From assembly GCA_903859205.1 (NCBI GenBank), contig CAIOLM010000018.1:121373-185372 (forward strand): 64,000 nucleotides of DNA, given 5' to 3'. The translations under genes were made by a program, and so were the position numbers. Source of the stretch: an uncultured Microbacteriaceae bacterium (GTDB lineage Bacteria > Actinomycetota > Actinomycetes > Actinomycetales > Microbacteriaceae). Position 1 is the stretch's first letter. The number at the start of each line of letters is the position of its first letter. Under the pieces are notes generated by a model that had not been told where the DNA came from, searched no databases, and worked only from the letters and a program-made list of their open reading frames with translations. Positions 31,490 through 39,849 of the stretch are shown piece after piece.

Positions 31490-33190
31490 GTGTCCAACGA
31501 AGAACACGAAACAACACCTCAGATCGATGTCATCGTCGTTGGCGCCGGGTTTTCTGGTCTTTATGCCGTTTACCGAGCGCGCAAGGCGGGGTTCAGCGTC
31601 TTAGGGCTTGAAGTTGGTAGCGACGTTGGCGGGGTGTGGTTCTGGAATAAATACCCAGGTGCCCGCTGCGACGTTGAAAGCCTCGAGTATTCGTACTCGT
31701 TCGACGAGGAGATCCAGAAGGAATGGGTCTGGACCGAACGCTTCGCCTCGCAACCGGAACTCCAGCGTTATCTCTCATTTGTGGCAGACAAGCTCGATCT
31801 TCGTCGCTCGTTCGAGTTTGAACGACGCGTCGTTTCGACCATCTGGGATGAGGTGGCACAGCGTTGGACGGTCACCGACGACCAAGGCATCCAGCGCACG
31901 GCGAAATACCTGATCATGGCCACAGGCATTCTGTCGGCACCCAAGCCGCATGGAATCACGGGCCTCGAAGACTTTAACGGTGAGGTATTCCACACGGCCA
32001 CGTGGCCCGATTACGACGTCGATTTCACAGGTAAGCGAGTTGCCGTCATCGGTACCGGATCATCGGCTGTGCAGGCTATTCCCCTTATCGCCGAAGGGGC
32101 CGATCGCCTCTATGTCTTGCAGCGCACGCCTTCGTTCAGCTTGCCCGCACAAAACAGGGCGCTTCGGCAGGATGAAATAGCTGCCTTTGAGGCCAAACGC
32201 CATGAGGTGCGCGCCCGAGCGCGTTACAAACCTGGCGGCATTGACTTCGTGACGACTGGTCAACCCGTAGAAAACTTCTCGCCCGAAGAGCGTGACGCTC
32301 TCTATGAAGAGGTCTGGCAAGAGGGTGCGCCGTTCAAGTTCCAGTCGACGTTCTCTGACTTGCGGACAAGCGCTCAGGCAAATAAAACTGCCATGGACTT
32401 TGTGGCGAACAAAATTCGCGAGACCATCACGGATCCAGTCTTGGCAGAGAAGCTGACACCGACGTATCCCATCTCGGCTCGTCGACTGTGCCTCGATACC
32501 AACTATTACGCCACCTACCTGCGCGAGAATGTCGAGCTCGTCGACGTCAAAGAGCGTCCCATTAAGCGCGCTGTGGCCCAGGGGCTCGAGCTCTCTGACG
32601 GCAGTGTGCTCGACGTTGAGGCCGTCGTTCTGGCAACGGGTTTCGACGCCATTACTGGAGCCCTTCGCCGTATCAACATCGTTGGCACCCACGGCCGCGT
32701 CCTTGCCGACTACTGGGCAGACGCACCGCACAACTTTGTCGGTCTGCTTGTTGCCGGATTCCCCAACCTCTTCACTGTCACAGGCCCGTCGAGTCCGGGA
32801 GCATTGAGCAACATGGTTGTCTCGATCGAACAGCACATCGACCTGATTTTCACCACCCTCGAGATGGCTCAGCGTGATGGCGTTGTCGTCGAAACGACCG
32901 AGGCGGCTCAGGATGCCTGGGCTCGTCATGGTGAGTTACTAGCAAACCGCACCCTCTTCGTGACGACCGACTCCTGGTACGTTGGCGCGAATGTTCCAGG
33001 CAAGCCCCGCGTGTTCTTGCCCTACGCCGGTGGAGTGGGTAACTATCGCCGAATCTGTGACGGTCTCGTTGAAAACGGTTTTGCCGGTTTCCATGCCGAT
33101 GATGACCTCTCGGGCGTGAACGCTGCCATTGATGCGGTCTTTGACGCCGAAGGAAAATCTAAGTTCGCACACACTGCTACAACGAAGTAG
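31490..33190 (+). CDS. Baeyer-Villiger monooxygenase
   Basis: A 566-residue type I BVMO. The fingerprint FxGxxxHxxxWP is present as FNGEVFHTATWP, between two Rossmann motifs, GAGFSGLYAVYRA (FAD) and GTGSSAVQAIP (NADPH). It inserts oxygen beside a ketone to give an ester or lactone. GTG start with GAAAGG upstream. Neighbouring alcohol and aldehyde dehydrogenases and the esterase at 19.4 kb fit cleavage of a cyclic or aryl-alkyl ketone, such as an acetophenone derived from lignin, though this is inference. Confidence 0.9.
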   Translation: MSNEEHETTPQIDVIVVGAGFSGLYAVYRARKAGFSVLGLEVGSDVGGVWFWNKYPGARCDVESLEYSYSFDEEIQKEWVWTERFASQPELQRYLSFVADKLDLRRSFEFERRVVSTIWDEVAQRWTVTDDQGIQRTAKYLIMATGILSAPKPHGITGLEDFNGEVFHTATWPDYDVDFTGKRVAVIGTGSSAVQAIPLIAEGADRLYVLQRTPSFSLPAQNRALRQDEIAAFEAKRHEVRARARYKPGGIDFVTTGQPVENFSPEERDALYEEVWQEGAPFKFQSTFSDLRTSAQANKTAMDFVANKIRETITDPVLAEKLTPTYPISARRLCLDTNYYATYLRENVELVDVKERPIKRAVAQGLELSDGSVLDVEAVVLATGFDAITGALRRINIVGTHGRVLADYWADAPHNFVGLLVAGFPNLFTVTGPSSPGALSNMVVSIEQHIDLIFTTLEMAQRDGVVVETTEAAQDAWARHGELLANRTLFVTTDSWYVGANVPGKPRVFLPYAGGVGNYRRICDGLVENGFAGFHADDDLSGVNAAIDAVFDAEGKSKFAHTATTK

Positions 33191-33200
33191 AGAGAGATCA

Positions 33201-34310
33201 ATGAAGACCAACGCAGCAGTACTCGAAGCCTTCAACACCCCGTGGCGAGTCGTTGAACTTGACCTGGATGCCCCTGGCGAGGGAGAAGTACTCCTCGAGT
33301 TCATTGCCTCGGGTCTGTGCCACTCGGATGAGAGCATCCGAAAGGGCCTCTTCGGGAGTGCTCGCCTGCCCATGATTGGCGGACACGAGGGTTCGGGTAT
33401 TGTTCGCGCCGTTGGCAAGAACGTTCGTGGCATCAAAGAGGGCGATCATGTTGTGTGCTCCTTCCGCCCGAGCTGCGGCCACTGCGACTACTGCAACGCG
33501 GGCAAGAGCTACCTGTGTAATGAGAGCGCCAACTCGCTCATCGGCTGCCTGCCCGGCGGTCACTTCCGTTTTCACAAAGACGGTGTCGATTACGGTGCTA
33601 ACAGCATGCTGGGCACCTTTTCTCAGTTCGCTGTGGTCTCAGAGATTTCCTGTCTCGTCGTCGACAAAGACATCCCACTCGAGACCCTTGCCATTCTCGG
33701 ATGCGCAGTGCCCACCGGCTGGGGCGCAGCTGTCAATGCTGCTCAAGTCAGGCCCGGCGACATCGTCGTTGTTATCGGTGCCGGTGGCGTTGGCCTCAAC
33801 GCGTGTCAGGGCGCCGCGCACGCCGGAGCTGCGCAGATTATCGTGGTTGATCCCGTAGCCTCCAAGCTCGAGGCTGCCCCCATTTTTGGTGCCACAGGTG
33901 GCTTTACCTCAACTGACGAAGCCAAAGATTACGTCAAGTCGCTTCGTCAGGGCGGAGCCGATCACGTGATTCTCTCGGCCGGTGTTGGCGGGCTGGCAGA
34001 AGCCGGTATCGCCATGCTCCGCAAGGGCGGCGTGCTCACGGTTGCCGCTCTCGGTGACCCCGCCAAGTACCGTCTCGACCTCGCACTTTCTCCACTGGTC
34101 ATGGGAAACATCTCTATTCGTGGAAGTGCGCTTGGCACATCCCACATTCGAACTGACCTCTACAAGTTGCTCGATCTCTATCGCGCCGGACGCCTCAAGC
34201 TCGACGAGTTGGTGTCGCAGACGTATACGCTCAATGAAATCAACACTGGATTCGATGACTTGCTTTCAGGTCGCAATCTGCGTGGAGTCATTTTGCACGG
34301 TACCCACTAG
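33201..34310 (+). CDS. Zinc alcohol dehydrogenase (class III/aryl-alcohol type)
   Basis: A 369-residue MDR dehydrogenase with catalytic zinc motifs GLCHSDES and GGHEGSG, a full structural zinc set SCGHCDYCNAGKSYLC, and coenzyme motif GAGGVGLNACQGA. ATG 33201 has AGAGAGA upstream; it begins 10 bp after the BVMO. It resembles the NDMA-dependent and benzyl-alcohol dehydrogenase branch and is followed by an aldehyde dehydrogenase, so together they would take an alcohol to the acid. Confidence 0.87.
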   Translation: MKTNAAVLEAFNTPWRVVELDLDAPGEGEVLLEFIASGLCHSDESIRKGLFGSARLPMIGGHEGSGIVRAVGKNVRGIKEGDHVVCSFRPSCGHCDYCNAGKSYLCNESANSLIGCLPGGHFRFHKDGVDYGANSMLGTFSQFAVVSEISCLVVDKDIPLETLAILGCAVPTGWGAAVNAAQVRPGDIVVVIGAGGVGLNACQGAAHAGAAQIIVVDPVASKLEAAPIFGATGGFTSTDEAKDYVKSLRQGGADHVILSAGVGGLAEAGIAMLRKGGVLTVAALGDPAKYRLDLALSPLVMGNISIRGSALGTSHIRTDLYKLLDLYRAGRLKLDELVSQTYTLNEINTGFDDLLSGRNLRGVILHGTH

Positions 34311-34333
34311 GGCAAGGCTTTCAGGGAGAACGT

Positions 34334-35785
34334 ATGGCATCGTCCGAATTCGTCGAGGTCCCCCGCGGTCAGATAGATAACTCCCTGTGGATAAACAACG
34401 AACGGATGCTCGCATCCGGTGACGCGTTTGTCGACGTCGATGACTCGTCCAGCGAAGAGGTCATCGCGTCGGTGCGTTCTGCAACTCGTGACGACGTCGA
34501 CCGAGCGTTCGGCGCTGCACGTCGGGCGCAGAGCCCCTGGGCAGCCGTCAATGTCGAGGAGCGCATCCGAATTGTTCGAGAGGCGACCCGCATTCTTGAG
34601 GCAAGCGCGGCGGCTCTGGCTGATGTTCTCGTCTCGGAGGTTGGCACGCTCGCCGCGAGCGTCGACAAAGTGCAGGTGGGCTTCGGCCTGACGGCAATCT
34701 CGGTCACCGCCGACAATGCCCTGCATGCGTTCGAAACCCAGCAGTTGTCCAATTCAGTTGTTGTGCGCCAGCCGGCCGGTGTTGTTGCCGCCATCACGCC
34801 CTGGAATTACCCGATCTTTCAGGTCGCTCTCAAGCTTGCCCCGGCCTTAATTGCCGGATGCTCGGTCGTATTCAAGCCCCCGGGGGTCGCACCCCTCACT
34901 GCTTTCGCCATGGCCGAGGCCTTCGCACAGGCTGGGTTGCCCGTGGGAGTCTTCAACATTGTGTGCGGTGCCGGTGCCGAGATCGGCAACTACCTCGCCG
35001 GGCACCCTGAAGCCGACTTCGTCTCGTTCACCGGTTCGGTCTCGGCTGGACGTGCGGTAGCCATGGCCGCCGCTGGTCAGGGAACTCGCAACGCCATGGA
35101 GCTCGGCGGCAAGAGCGCGGCAATCGTGTGGGATGACCACCTGCTCGAAGATGCTGCACGAGCGACTTTCGCCAACGTGATTTCAAACACTGGCCAGACC
35201 TGTGCAGCTCTCACCCGCCTCGTCGTACCGCAACATCTGCTGGCTAAAACCGAGGCGATCCTGACAGAGTTGCTCGCAACCCAGGTCGTGGGTGACCCCC
35301 GCGCGGCTACCAGCACGATCGGGCCGATGTCGAACCGGGGCCAGCGTGACACCGTCGACGCCTACCTGCGCGAGGCTGCGGCCGATGCCCGGGTGCGCTT
35401 GGTTGCGAAGGCGTCAATGGATGGCGTGAGCAAGGGTTGGTTCGTTCCGCCGACAGTATTCACCGCATCCGATCACACCGCTCCAATCGTGCAAGAAGAG
35501 ATCTTCGGCCCGGTGCTCACCGTTCAGCCCTACTCAACCCACGACGAAGCGATTTTCTTGGCCAATGCCACGCGCTTCGGTCTGATCTCGCGGGTGTGGA
35601 CGGACGACGGCGCTACTTTTCAGAGGGTCGCAGCTGCGATGCAGGTTGGCGGGGTCATTCAGTCGGGTCGCCCGACCGCGACCGAAGCGCCGTTCGGCGG
35701 CGTCAAGGACTCGGGGTACGGTCGCGAACGCGGACTCTATGGTCTCGAGGAATACCTCGTGCCCAAGTCGATTCAGGCCTTCTAG
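34334..35785 (+). CDS. Aldehyde dehydrogenase, paralogue 1 (aryl aldehyde candidate)
   Basis: A 483-residue NAD(P)-dependent aldehyde dehydrogenase. It has PWNYPIFQVALK, FTGSVSAGRAVA, general-base MELGGKSAA, nucleophile NTGQTCAALTR and the C-terminal EEIFGPVLTV. It ends the operon that begins with the extradiol dioxygenase. By eye it is about 87% identical to the ALDH at 39846-41300. Vanillin or 4-hydroxybenzaldehyde from the Ech reaction would be sensible substrates; the family alone does not prove it. Confidence 0.88.
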   Translation: MASSEFVEVPRGQIDNSLWINNERMLASGDAFVDVDDSSSEEVIASVRSATRDDVDRAFGAARRAQSPWAAVNVEERIRIVREATRILEASAAALADVLVSEVGTLAASVDKVQVGFGLTAISVTADNALHAFETQQLSNSVVVRQPAGVVAAITPWNYPIFQVALKLAPALIAGCSVVFKPPGVAPLTAFAMAEAFAQAGLPVGVFNIVCGAGAEIGNYLAGHPEADFVSFTGSVSAGRAVAMAAAGQGTRNAMELGGKSAAIVWDDHLLEDAARATFANVISNTGQTCAALTRLVVPQHLLAKTEAILTELLATQVVGDPRAATSTIGPMSNRGQRDTVDAYLREAAADARVRLVAKASMDGVSKGWFVPPTVFTASDHTAPIVQEEIFGPVLTVQPYSTHDEAIFLANATRFGLISRVWTDDGATFQRVAAAMQVGGVIQSGRPTATEAPFGGVKDSGYGRERGLYGLEEYLVPKSIQAF

Positions 35786-35796
35786 TTTGCAGACGA

Positions 35797-35830
35797 CGAT
35801 GGCCGCCCGAGTTTCCTCGAACGGCCATCG
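35797..35830. terminator. Hairpin between convergent ALDH and catA
   Basis: A 9-bp outer stem (CGATGGCCG 35797-35805 with 35822-35830) and an inner CGAG-tttc-CTCG stem. No T run follows, so it may serve as a bidirectional transcript end. Confidence 0.5.
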
Positions 35831-35843
35831 CAATCAGCACTGA

Positions 35844-36704
35844 CTATGCGGGGTCGAGCACGAAGTCGTAACGAACCTCGGCCTTGCCTCCGTCTAGCTT
35901 GGTCGGGTCGAGGATGAGCTCGGGCTTCACCGCTCCGGCGACGTCGTCAGCGAGGTGGGTGTCACCGACGAAGTACAGCTGAGTGGTGATCAGCTGGTGA
36001 CCGGCGCCTGACACCTTGAGGTGCAGGTGGGCCGGGCGCCAGGCGTGCCAGCCGGCAGCGGCAATCAGGTCGCCACAAGCGCCGTCAGTAGGGATCTGGT
36101 ACGGAGCGGGCTGAATCGTGTTGATTTCGAAGTTGCCCTCGTTATCAGCGATGAACGTTCCGCGAAGGTTCCACTCGGGAAGACCGGGCGCGAACTGCGA
36201 GTAGAAGCCAAGGTCATCCGCGTGCCAGAGCTCAATCTTGGCGTTCTTGACGGGAGCGCCGCCCACTGCGGTGACCTGCCCAAAGAAGCGCAAGGGCGTT
36301 CCGGGCTCGTCGGGTCGCATCTCGATGGTGCTTGAGGCGGGGTGCTCAGGCGCGTTGGGCACGTAGTACGGGCCTTCGATGGTTCCCTTGCTGCCCTGCT
36401 TGTCGGCGTTGTGGTTCTCTTCAATGGTGTGCTCGAGCCATACGTCAAGGAACAGCGGCCACTCGCCGTCGGTGCCCATCTTGATGAGCCACGCTTTGAA
36501 GACGTTGTACTCGTCGTAGGTGACGTTCTCTTCGCGAGCGACGTCGTTGAGTGCCTTGACCAGGCGAGTAGCGATGCGGTTTGTGCGGGCAACATCGGCG
36601 ACGATGTTTGCTTTCTTGGTGCGCTGCAGGAAGCCCTCGGTGGCGGCGTTGCCAGAGGCTGCTGCTTTAGCTGTGGTTTCAGCTTCGTAGCTGTCGTTCG
36701 ACAT
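35844..36704 (-). CDS. catA: Catechol 1,2-dioxygenase (intradiol)
   Basis: A 286-residue non-heme Fe(III) dioxygenase with the actinobacterial CatA pattern. The N-terminal helical linker domain is followed by EGPYYVPNAP and the iron ligands: Tyr in LGFYSQFAPG, Tyr in PAPYQIPTDG, and two His in PAHLHLKV. It cleaves catechol to cis,cis-muconate. Ribosome site AAGGAG. Last gene of catRBCA. Chlorocatechol or hydroxyquinol preference cannot be excluded, but partner genes catB and catC favour catechol. Confidence 0.93.
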   Translation of the reverse strand: MSNDSYEAETTAKAAASGNAATEGFLQRTKKANIVADVARTNRIATRLVKALNDVAREENVTYDEYNVFKAWLIKMGTDGEWPLFLDVWLEHTIEENHNADKQGSKGTIEGPYYVPNAPEHPASSTIEMRPDEPGTPLRFFGQVTAVGGAPVKNAKIELWHADDLGFYSQFAPGLPEWNLRGTFIADNEGNFEINTIQPAPYQIPTDGACGDLIAAAGWHAWRPAHLHLKVSGAGHQLITTQLYFVGDTHLADDVAGAVKPELILDPTKLDGGKAEVRYDFVLDPA

Positions 36705-36731
36705 TATTTCTCCTTGGGTGTTGTGGTGCGG

Positions 36732-37007
36732 TTAGATTCGTGATGGATGCGGGGCTAAGGGTGTGACCGTGATGGTCATGTACGGAAACAGGGGCAGATT
36801 CGACAGGATTTCTTGCAGTTCAGCGTTGCCGTCAACGTCGAACACCGAGTAGTTGGCGTATTGACCGACCACGCGCCAGAGTTCGCTCCAGCGGCCATCT
36901 CGTTGAAGATCTTGCGAGTAGTTCTTCTCGACCTCTTTGAGCTTGGCTGCTTCATCGGCCGGCATATCCTTTGGGATATCAACGACCATGTGCACGAGAT
37001 AAAGCAT
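36732..37007 (-). CDS. catC: Muconolactone delta-isomerase
   Basis: A 91-residue protein of typical CatC length and sequence (MLYLVHMVVDIP, GRWSELWRVVGQYANYSVFD, LPLFPYM). It converts muconolactone to 3-oxoadipate enol-lactone. Ribosome site AAGGAG 5 nt before the start. It sits between catB and catA. Confidence 0.95.
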   Translation of the reverse strand: MLYLVHMVVDIPKDMPADEAAKLKEVEKNYSQDLQRDGRWSELWRVVGQYANYSVFDVDGNAELQEILSNLPLFPYMTITVTPLAPHPSRI

Positions 37008-37009
37008 GG

Positions 37010-38116
37010 TTACTCCTTGTCTAGACGGTAGGCGGCGAGCTTGTCTTCATCAAGCGTTGCGCCGATGCCAGGCGCCGTCGGGGCGGCAATGACGCCATTC
37101 GAGATTTCGAGAGGCTCGTTGATGATGAAATCGCCGAACTCCATGAAGTTTGAAAGTTCGGCGGCCCGAATCGACGAGTGCTTGAAAGCGGCACCAAACG
37201 TGACAGTGGCGACTGAGCCGAGCATCGAGTCGATCTGGTTACCCATGATGACGTCAACGCCCATGCCCTCACACAGCCCCAGAATCTTTTGCGACTCGGT
37301 GAATCCGGTGCGTGCCGTCTTAATGCTGATGGCGGATGCGCCACCGGTGTGCAGCTCACGGGCGACATCTCCGAGCGATGGCACGCTCTCGTCGGCCACG
37401 ATGGCGAGAGGTGATTCCTGCACGAGGCGGCGGCGGCCCAGAATCTCGTGTGCGTCGCATGGCTCCTCGAAGTAGAGCAAGTTCAGGCCCTCGCATGCGC
37501 GAGCGACGCCGAGTGCTTCCTCGGCATTCCAGCCGCGGTTTGCATCCATGTACAGTTCGGCGTCTTCACCGAGTGCCTCACGAAGCGCGGCGCACGCTTC
37601 GACATCGATGCGGGCGGGGCGTCGGCCCACCTTCACCTTGAACGCCGTGATGCCGTAGGTCTCGCGATACTTGAGCGCCTCTTCGACCATCTCTTCATTC
37701 GATGCAAAGCCGACCATGTGAGAAACGCGAACCGAGGGCGTGTACCCACCGAGCAGGGAGTGAACTGACTTGCCAACCGACTTGCCGATGATGTCCCAGA
37801 GGGCGATGTCGACCCCGCCCTTGGCGGTGAAGTTGCCCACGGTACGAGCCATTCCGGCCGCAATCTTGTTGCGGTCGAACGGGTCGGCGCCCACCAGAAG
37901 CGGGGAGAACACCTTGGTGATCACCGCGACGACAGAGTCTTGAGTCTCGCCGTAGGTGTATGGGCGCGGTGGCACATCGGCGATGCCGACGACTCCGTCG
38001 TCGGTCGTGATGCGCACGAGCACATGGTCGGCTTTGGTCATCTGGCCGCTGGCGAACAGCAGCGGCTTGCGCATCCCAATTTCATACGGGATTGCTTCAA
38101 CGGACTGAATTTTCAT
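37010..38116 (-). CDS. catB: Muconate cycloisomerase
   Basis: A 368-residue enolase-superfamily enzyme: KxK base in AFKVKVGRRPA, metal ligands in YMDANRGWN, FEEPCDA and VADESVPS, and the opposite Lys in ISIKTARTG. It cyclises cis,cis-muconate to muconolactone. The start overlaps the catR stop (ATGA). Chloromuconate cycloisomerases are close, but the adjoining catC fits the non-chlorinated pathway. Confidence 0.93.
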   Translation of the reverse strand: MKIQSVEAIPYEIGMRKPLLFASGQMTKADHVLVRITTDDGVVGIADVPPRPYTYGETQDSVVAVITKVFSPLLVGADPFDRNKIAAGMARTVGNFTAKGGVDIALWDIIGKSVGKSVHSLLGGYTPSVRVSHMVGFASNEEMVEEALKYRETYGITAFKVKVGRRPARIDVEACAALREALGEDAELYMDANRGWNAEEALGVARACEGLNLLYFEEPCDAHEILGRRRLVQESPLAIVADESVPSLGDVARELHTGGASAISIKTARTGFTESQKILGLCEGMGVDVIMGNQIDSMLGSVATVTFGAAFKHSSIRAAELSNFMEFGDFIINEPLEISNGVIAAPTAPGIGATLDEDKLAAYRLDKE

Positions 38117-39015
38117 GAGCCACTTTCTTGGGGGTTGCGAACCAAATCTTCGAGAAACGGTAGGAAGTTTCGAACCGCCGGAGAGGTGTCGTTCTTTCGC
38201 CAGGCAATGGCCAGTTCGACGGAGGGCGCATCACGCACTGTGATGAAGTGCGTGCCACCGATCTGAATGGATGTCGCCGATTCGGGCACAAGGGCGACGC
38301 CGACGCCGGCGGCCACCAGGGAAAGAAGCGTCGAGGTTTCAGAAACCGTCTGGGTCGTGATTGGCTGAACTTCGCGCTTCAGCCAGGCAGCCGAGACGGC
38401 CTGCGAGACACTCGAGTTGACCGGATAGCCCACAAATTCCTCATCGACGAGGTCAGACATAAAGATTTCGCTGCGCTGGGTAAGCGAAGAACCGGCCGGA
38501 ACCGCGGCCACCAGACGTTCGCTCATGACAACGGTGTGTTCGATGTGACTACTGGAGAACGGCGGTCGCAGCAGGGCGATGTCAAAACGATTCGCCTCCA
38601 GGCCGGCAACCATGCTGGGAGTCAGGTTTTCTCCGCTCACCTCGAGTGAGAGACCGGGGAATGCCTCGCTGGTTCGGCGAACAACTCGGGGCATGATGCC
38701 GTAAGTCGAAGTTCCGGTGAAGGCGATGCGCAGGATGCCCTCAAGGCCTTGTCCAAAGCGTTTGATCGTGGCAGAAATCGAGTCGAGCTCGTCGATGATG
38801 CGGCGTCCGCGCTCCAGAAGGAGCTCGCCGGCCGGGGTGAGTTCCACGCTTCTCGTGCTGCGATTCAGCAGTGTGGCCGAGACCGAGGTTTCGAGCTGCT
38901 TAATCTGCTGCGAGAGCGGCGGCTGAGCCATGCGCAGTTTCTCGGCAGCGCGACCGAAGTGCTTTTCTTCTGCCACGGCGATGAAGTAGCGAAGCTGACG
39001 CGTTTCAATGGTCAT
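38113..39015 (-). CDS. catR: LysR-type regulator of the cat operon
   Basis: About 300 residues with an N-terminal LysR helix-turn-helix (FGRAAEKLRMAQPPLSQQI) and a periplasmic-binding-like effector domain. It matches the CatR/BenM branch that responds to muconate. ATG 39015 is used, with GAGGTG upstream; GTG 39024 is possible. Unusually it is the first gene of the same operon as its targets rather than divergent, overlapping catB. Confidence 0.88.
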   Translation of the reverse strand: MTIETRQLRYFIAVAEEKHFGRAAEKLRMAQPPLSQQIKQLETSVSATLLNRSTRSVELTPAGELLLERGRRIIDELDSISATIKRFGQGLEGILRIAFTGTSTYGIMPRVVRRTSEAFPGLSLEVSGENLTPSMVAGLEANRFDIALLRPPFSSSHIEHTVVMSERLVAAVPAGSSLTQRSEIFMSDLVDEEFVGYPVNSSVSQAVSAAWLKREVQPITTQTVSETSTLLSLVAAGVGVALVPESATSIQIGGTHFITVRDAPSVELAIAWRKNDTSPAVRNFLPFLEDLVRNPQESGS

Positions 39016-39108
39016 CTCGCGCACACCTCATTCCAAGCCGTTTGAACCTCTGGGGCAACGCTAACAATTCCCAATTCATATTCTCCAATACAAAAAAGTT
39101 ACTTATTC

Positions 39109-39123
39109 ATATGTAAAACATAT
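39109..39123. promoter_or_regulatory. LysR-type operator (T-N11-A) upstream of catR
   Basis: ATATGTAAAACATAT is a 6+3+6 inverted repeat containing the T-N11-A pattern typical of LysR sites, about 94 bp upstream of the catR start in an AT-rich stretch. Confidence 0.6.
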
Positions 39124-39225
39124 ATAAAAGCGCCGCTGGGCGCTCGGGTGAGAGCGACTGCGTCTGAATCAGGACGCTTGTGCTGTGAATCTCCCTGAGC
39201 TAGCACGCCGGGCTAGGGTGAGATT

Positions 39226-39849
39226 ATGAAAGCCTTGAACCGTCGATTGACGCCGGTTGCCATTTTGGGGATCACCCTCGTCGCTCTCCTCTTTGGGGTG
39301 TCACCGGCTAATGCTCTCGCACCGAAAATTGCGCTTCAGCATGCGTCGTCGAGTCTGCTTCTGACCAGTGAGACAACCACGAATTATGCCCAGCCCGATG
39401 AGCCCCTGGTGTGCCAAGACCTGCTGGCGGTCTGTGACATCACTCTCGATTTCTCAGCGTCGATTCCACTGGGGCTTTCGATGACCTCGGGAGGGGTCCT
39501 TCACTGGGCGTCCGGAGAGTGGTTCCAGACTCGCCCATTCACACTGACCCTCGATGACTCCACTGCCTTTGCGCCGGGTCAGGTTGTAAACATTACGGCG
39601 ACTGCAGTGTCCAACTCCGAGTACTACTCCGGATACGTGGTTACTTTGCCAGTCACGGTCGGGACTTTAGAGCCGCCGAGTGCGGGCCCCACGACGGGCC
39701 CCTTGGCTGGTTCGGGGGCGTTGCCCGACACGGGCTTGAGTGTCTCGCTCACGGTAACCATCGCCCTCATCATCTGTTCAGTCGGGCTGAGTGCCATCGT
39801 CGCTACACAGCGCTCGCGTCGTCGCGACACCCGTCAGAGGCGCTCATGA
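39226..39849 (+). CDS. Small sortase-anchored (LPDTG) surface protein
   Basis: The 207-residue protein has a signal peptide (residues 1-~31, cleaved after SPANALA), an extracellular domain of about 130 residues with two Cys (VCQDLLAVC), a Pro/Gly/Thr linker and an LPDTG motif. After the motif come a hydrophobic segment and a basic tail (RSRRRDTRQRRS): a complete cell-wall sorting signal. TAGGGT lies 6 nt before ATG, so it is leaderless. Its stop overlaps the start of an aldehyde dehydrogenase gene by ATGA. The function is not recognised. Confidence 0.8.
   Translation: MKALNRRLTPVAILGITLVALLFGVSPANALAPKIALQHASSSLLLTSETTTNYAQPDEPLVCQDLLAVCDITLDFSASIPLGLSMTSGGVLHWASGEWFQTRPFTLTLDDSTAFAPGQVVNITATAVSNSEYYSGYVVTLPVTVGTLEPPSAGPTTGPLAGSGALPDTGLSVSLTVTIALIICSVGLSAIVATQRSRRRDTRQRRS

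Noticed and set aside
32060..32929. 289-codon minus-strand frame over the Baeyer-Villiger monooxygenase
   Set aside because: Antisense shadow of a well-supported gene.
35844..36704. Hydroxyquinol 1,2-dioxygenase instead of catA
   Set aside because: catB and catC in the same operon and the CatA-like sequence fit catechol better.
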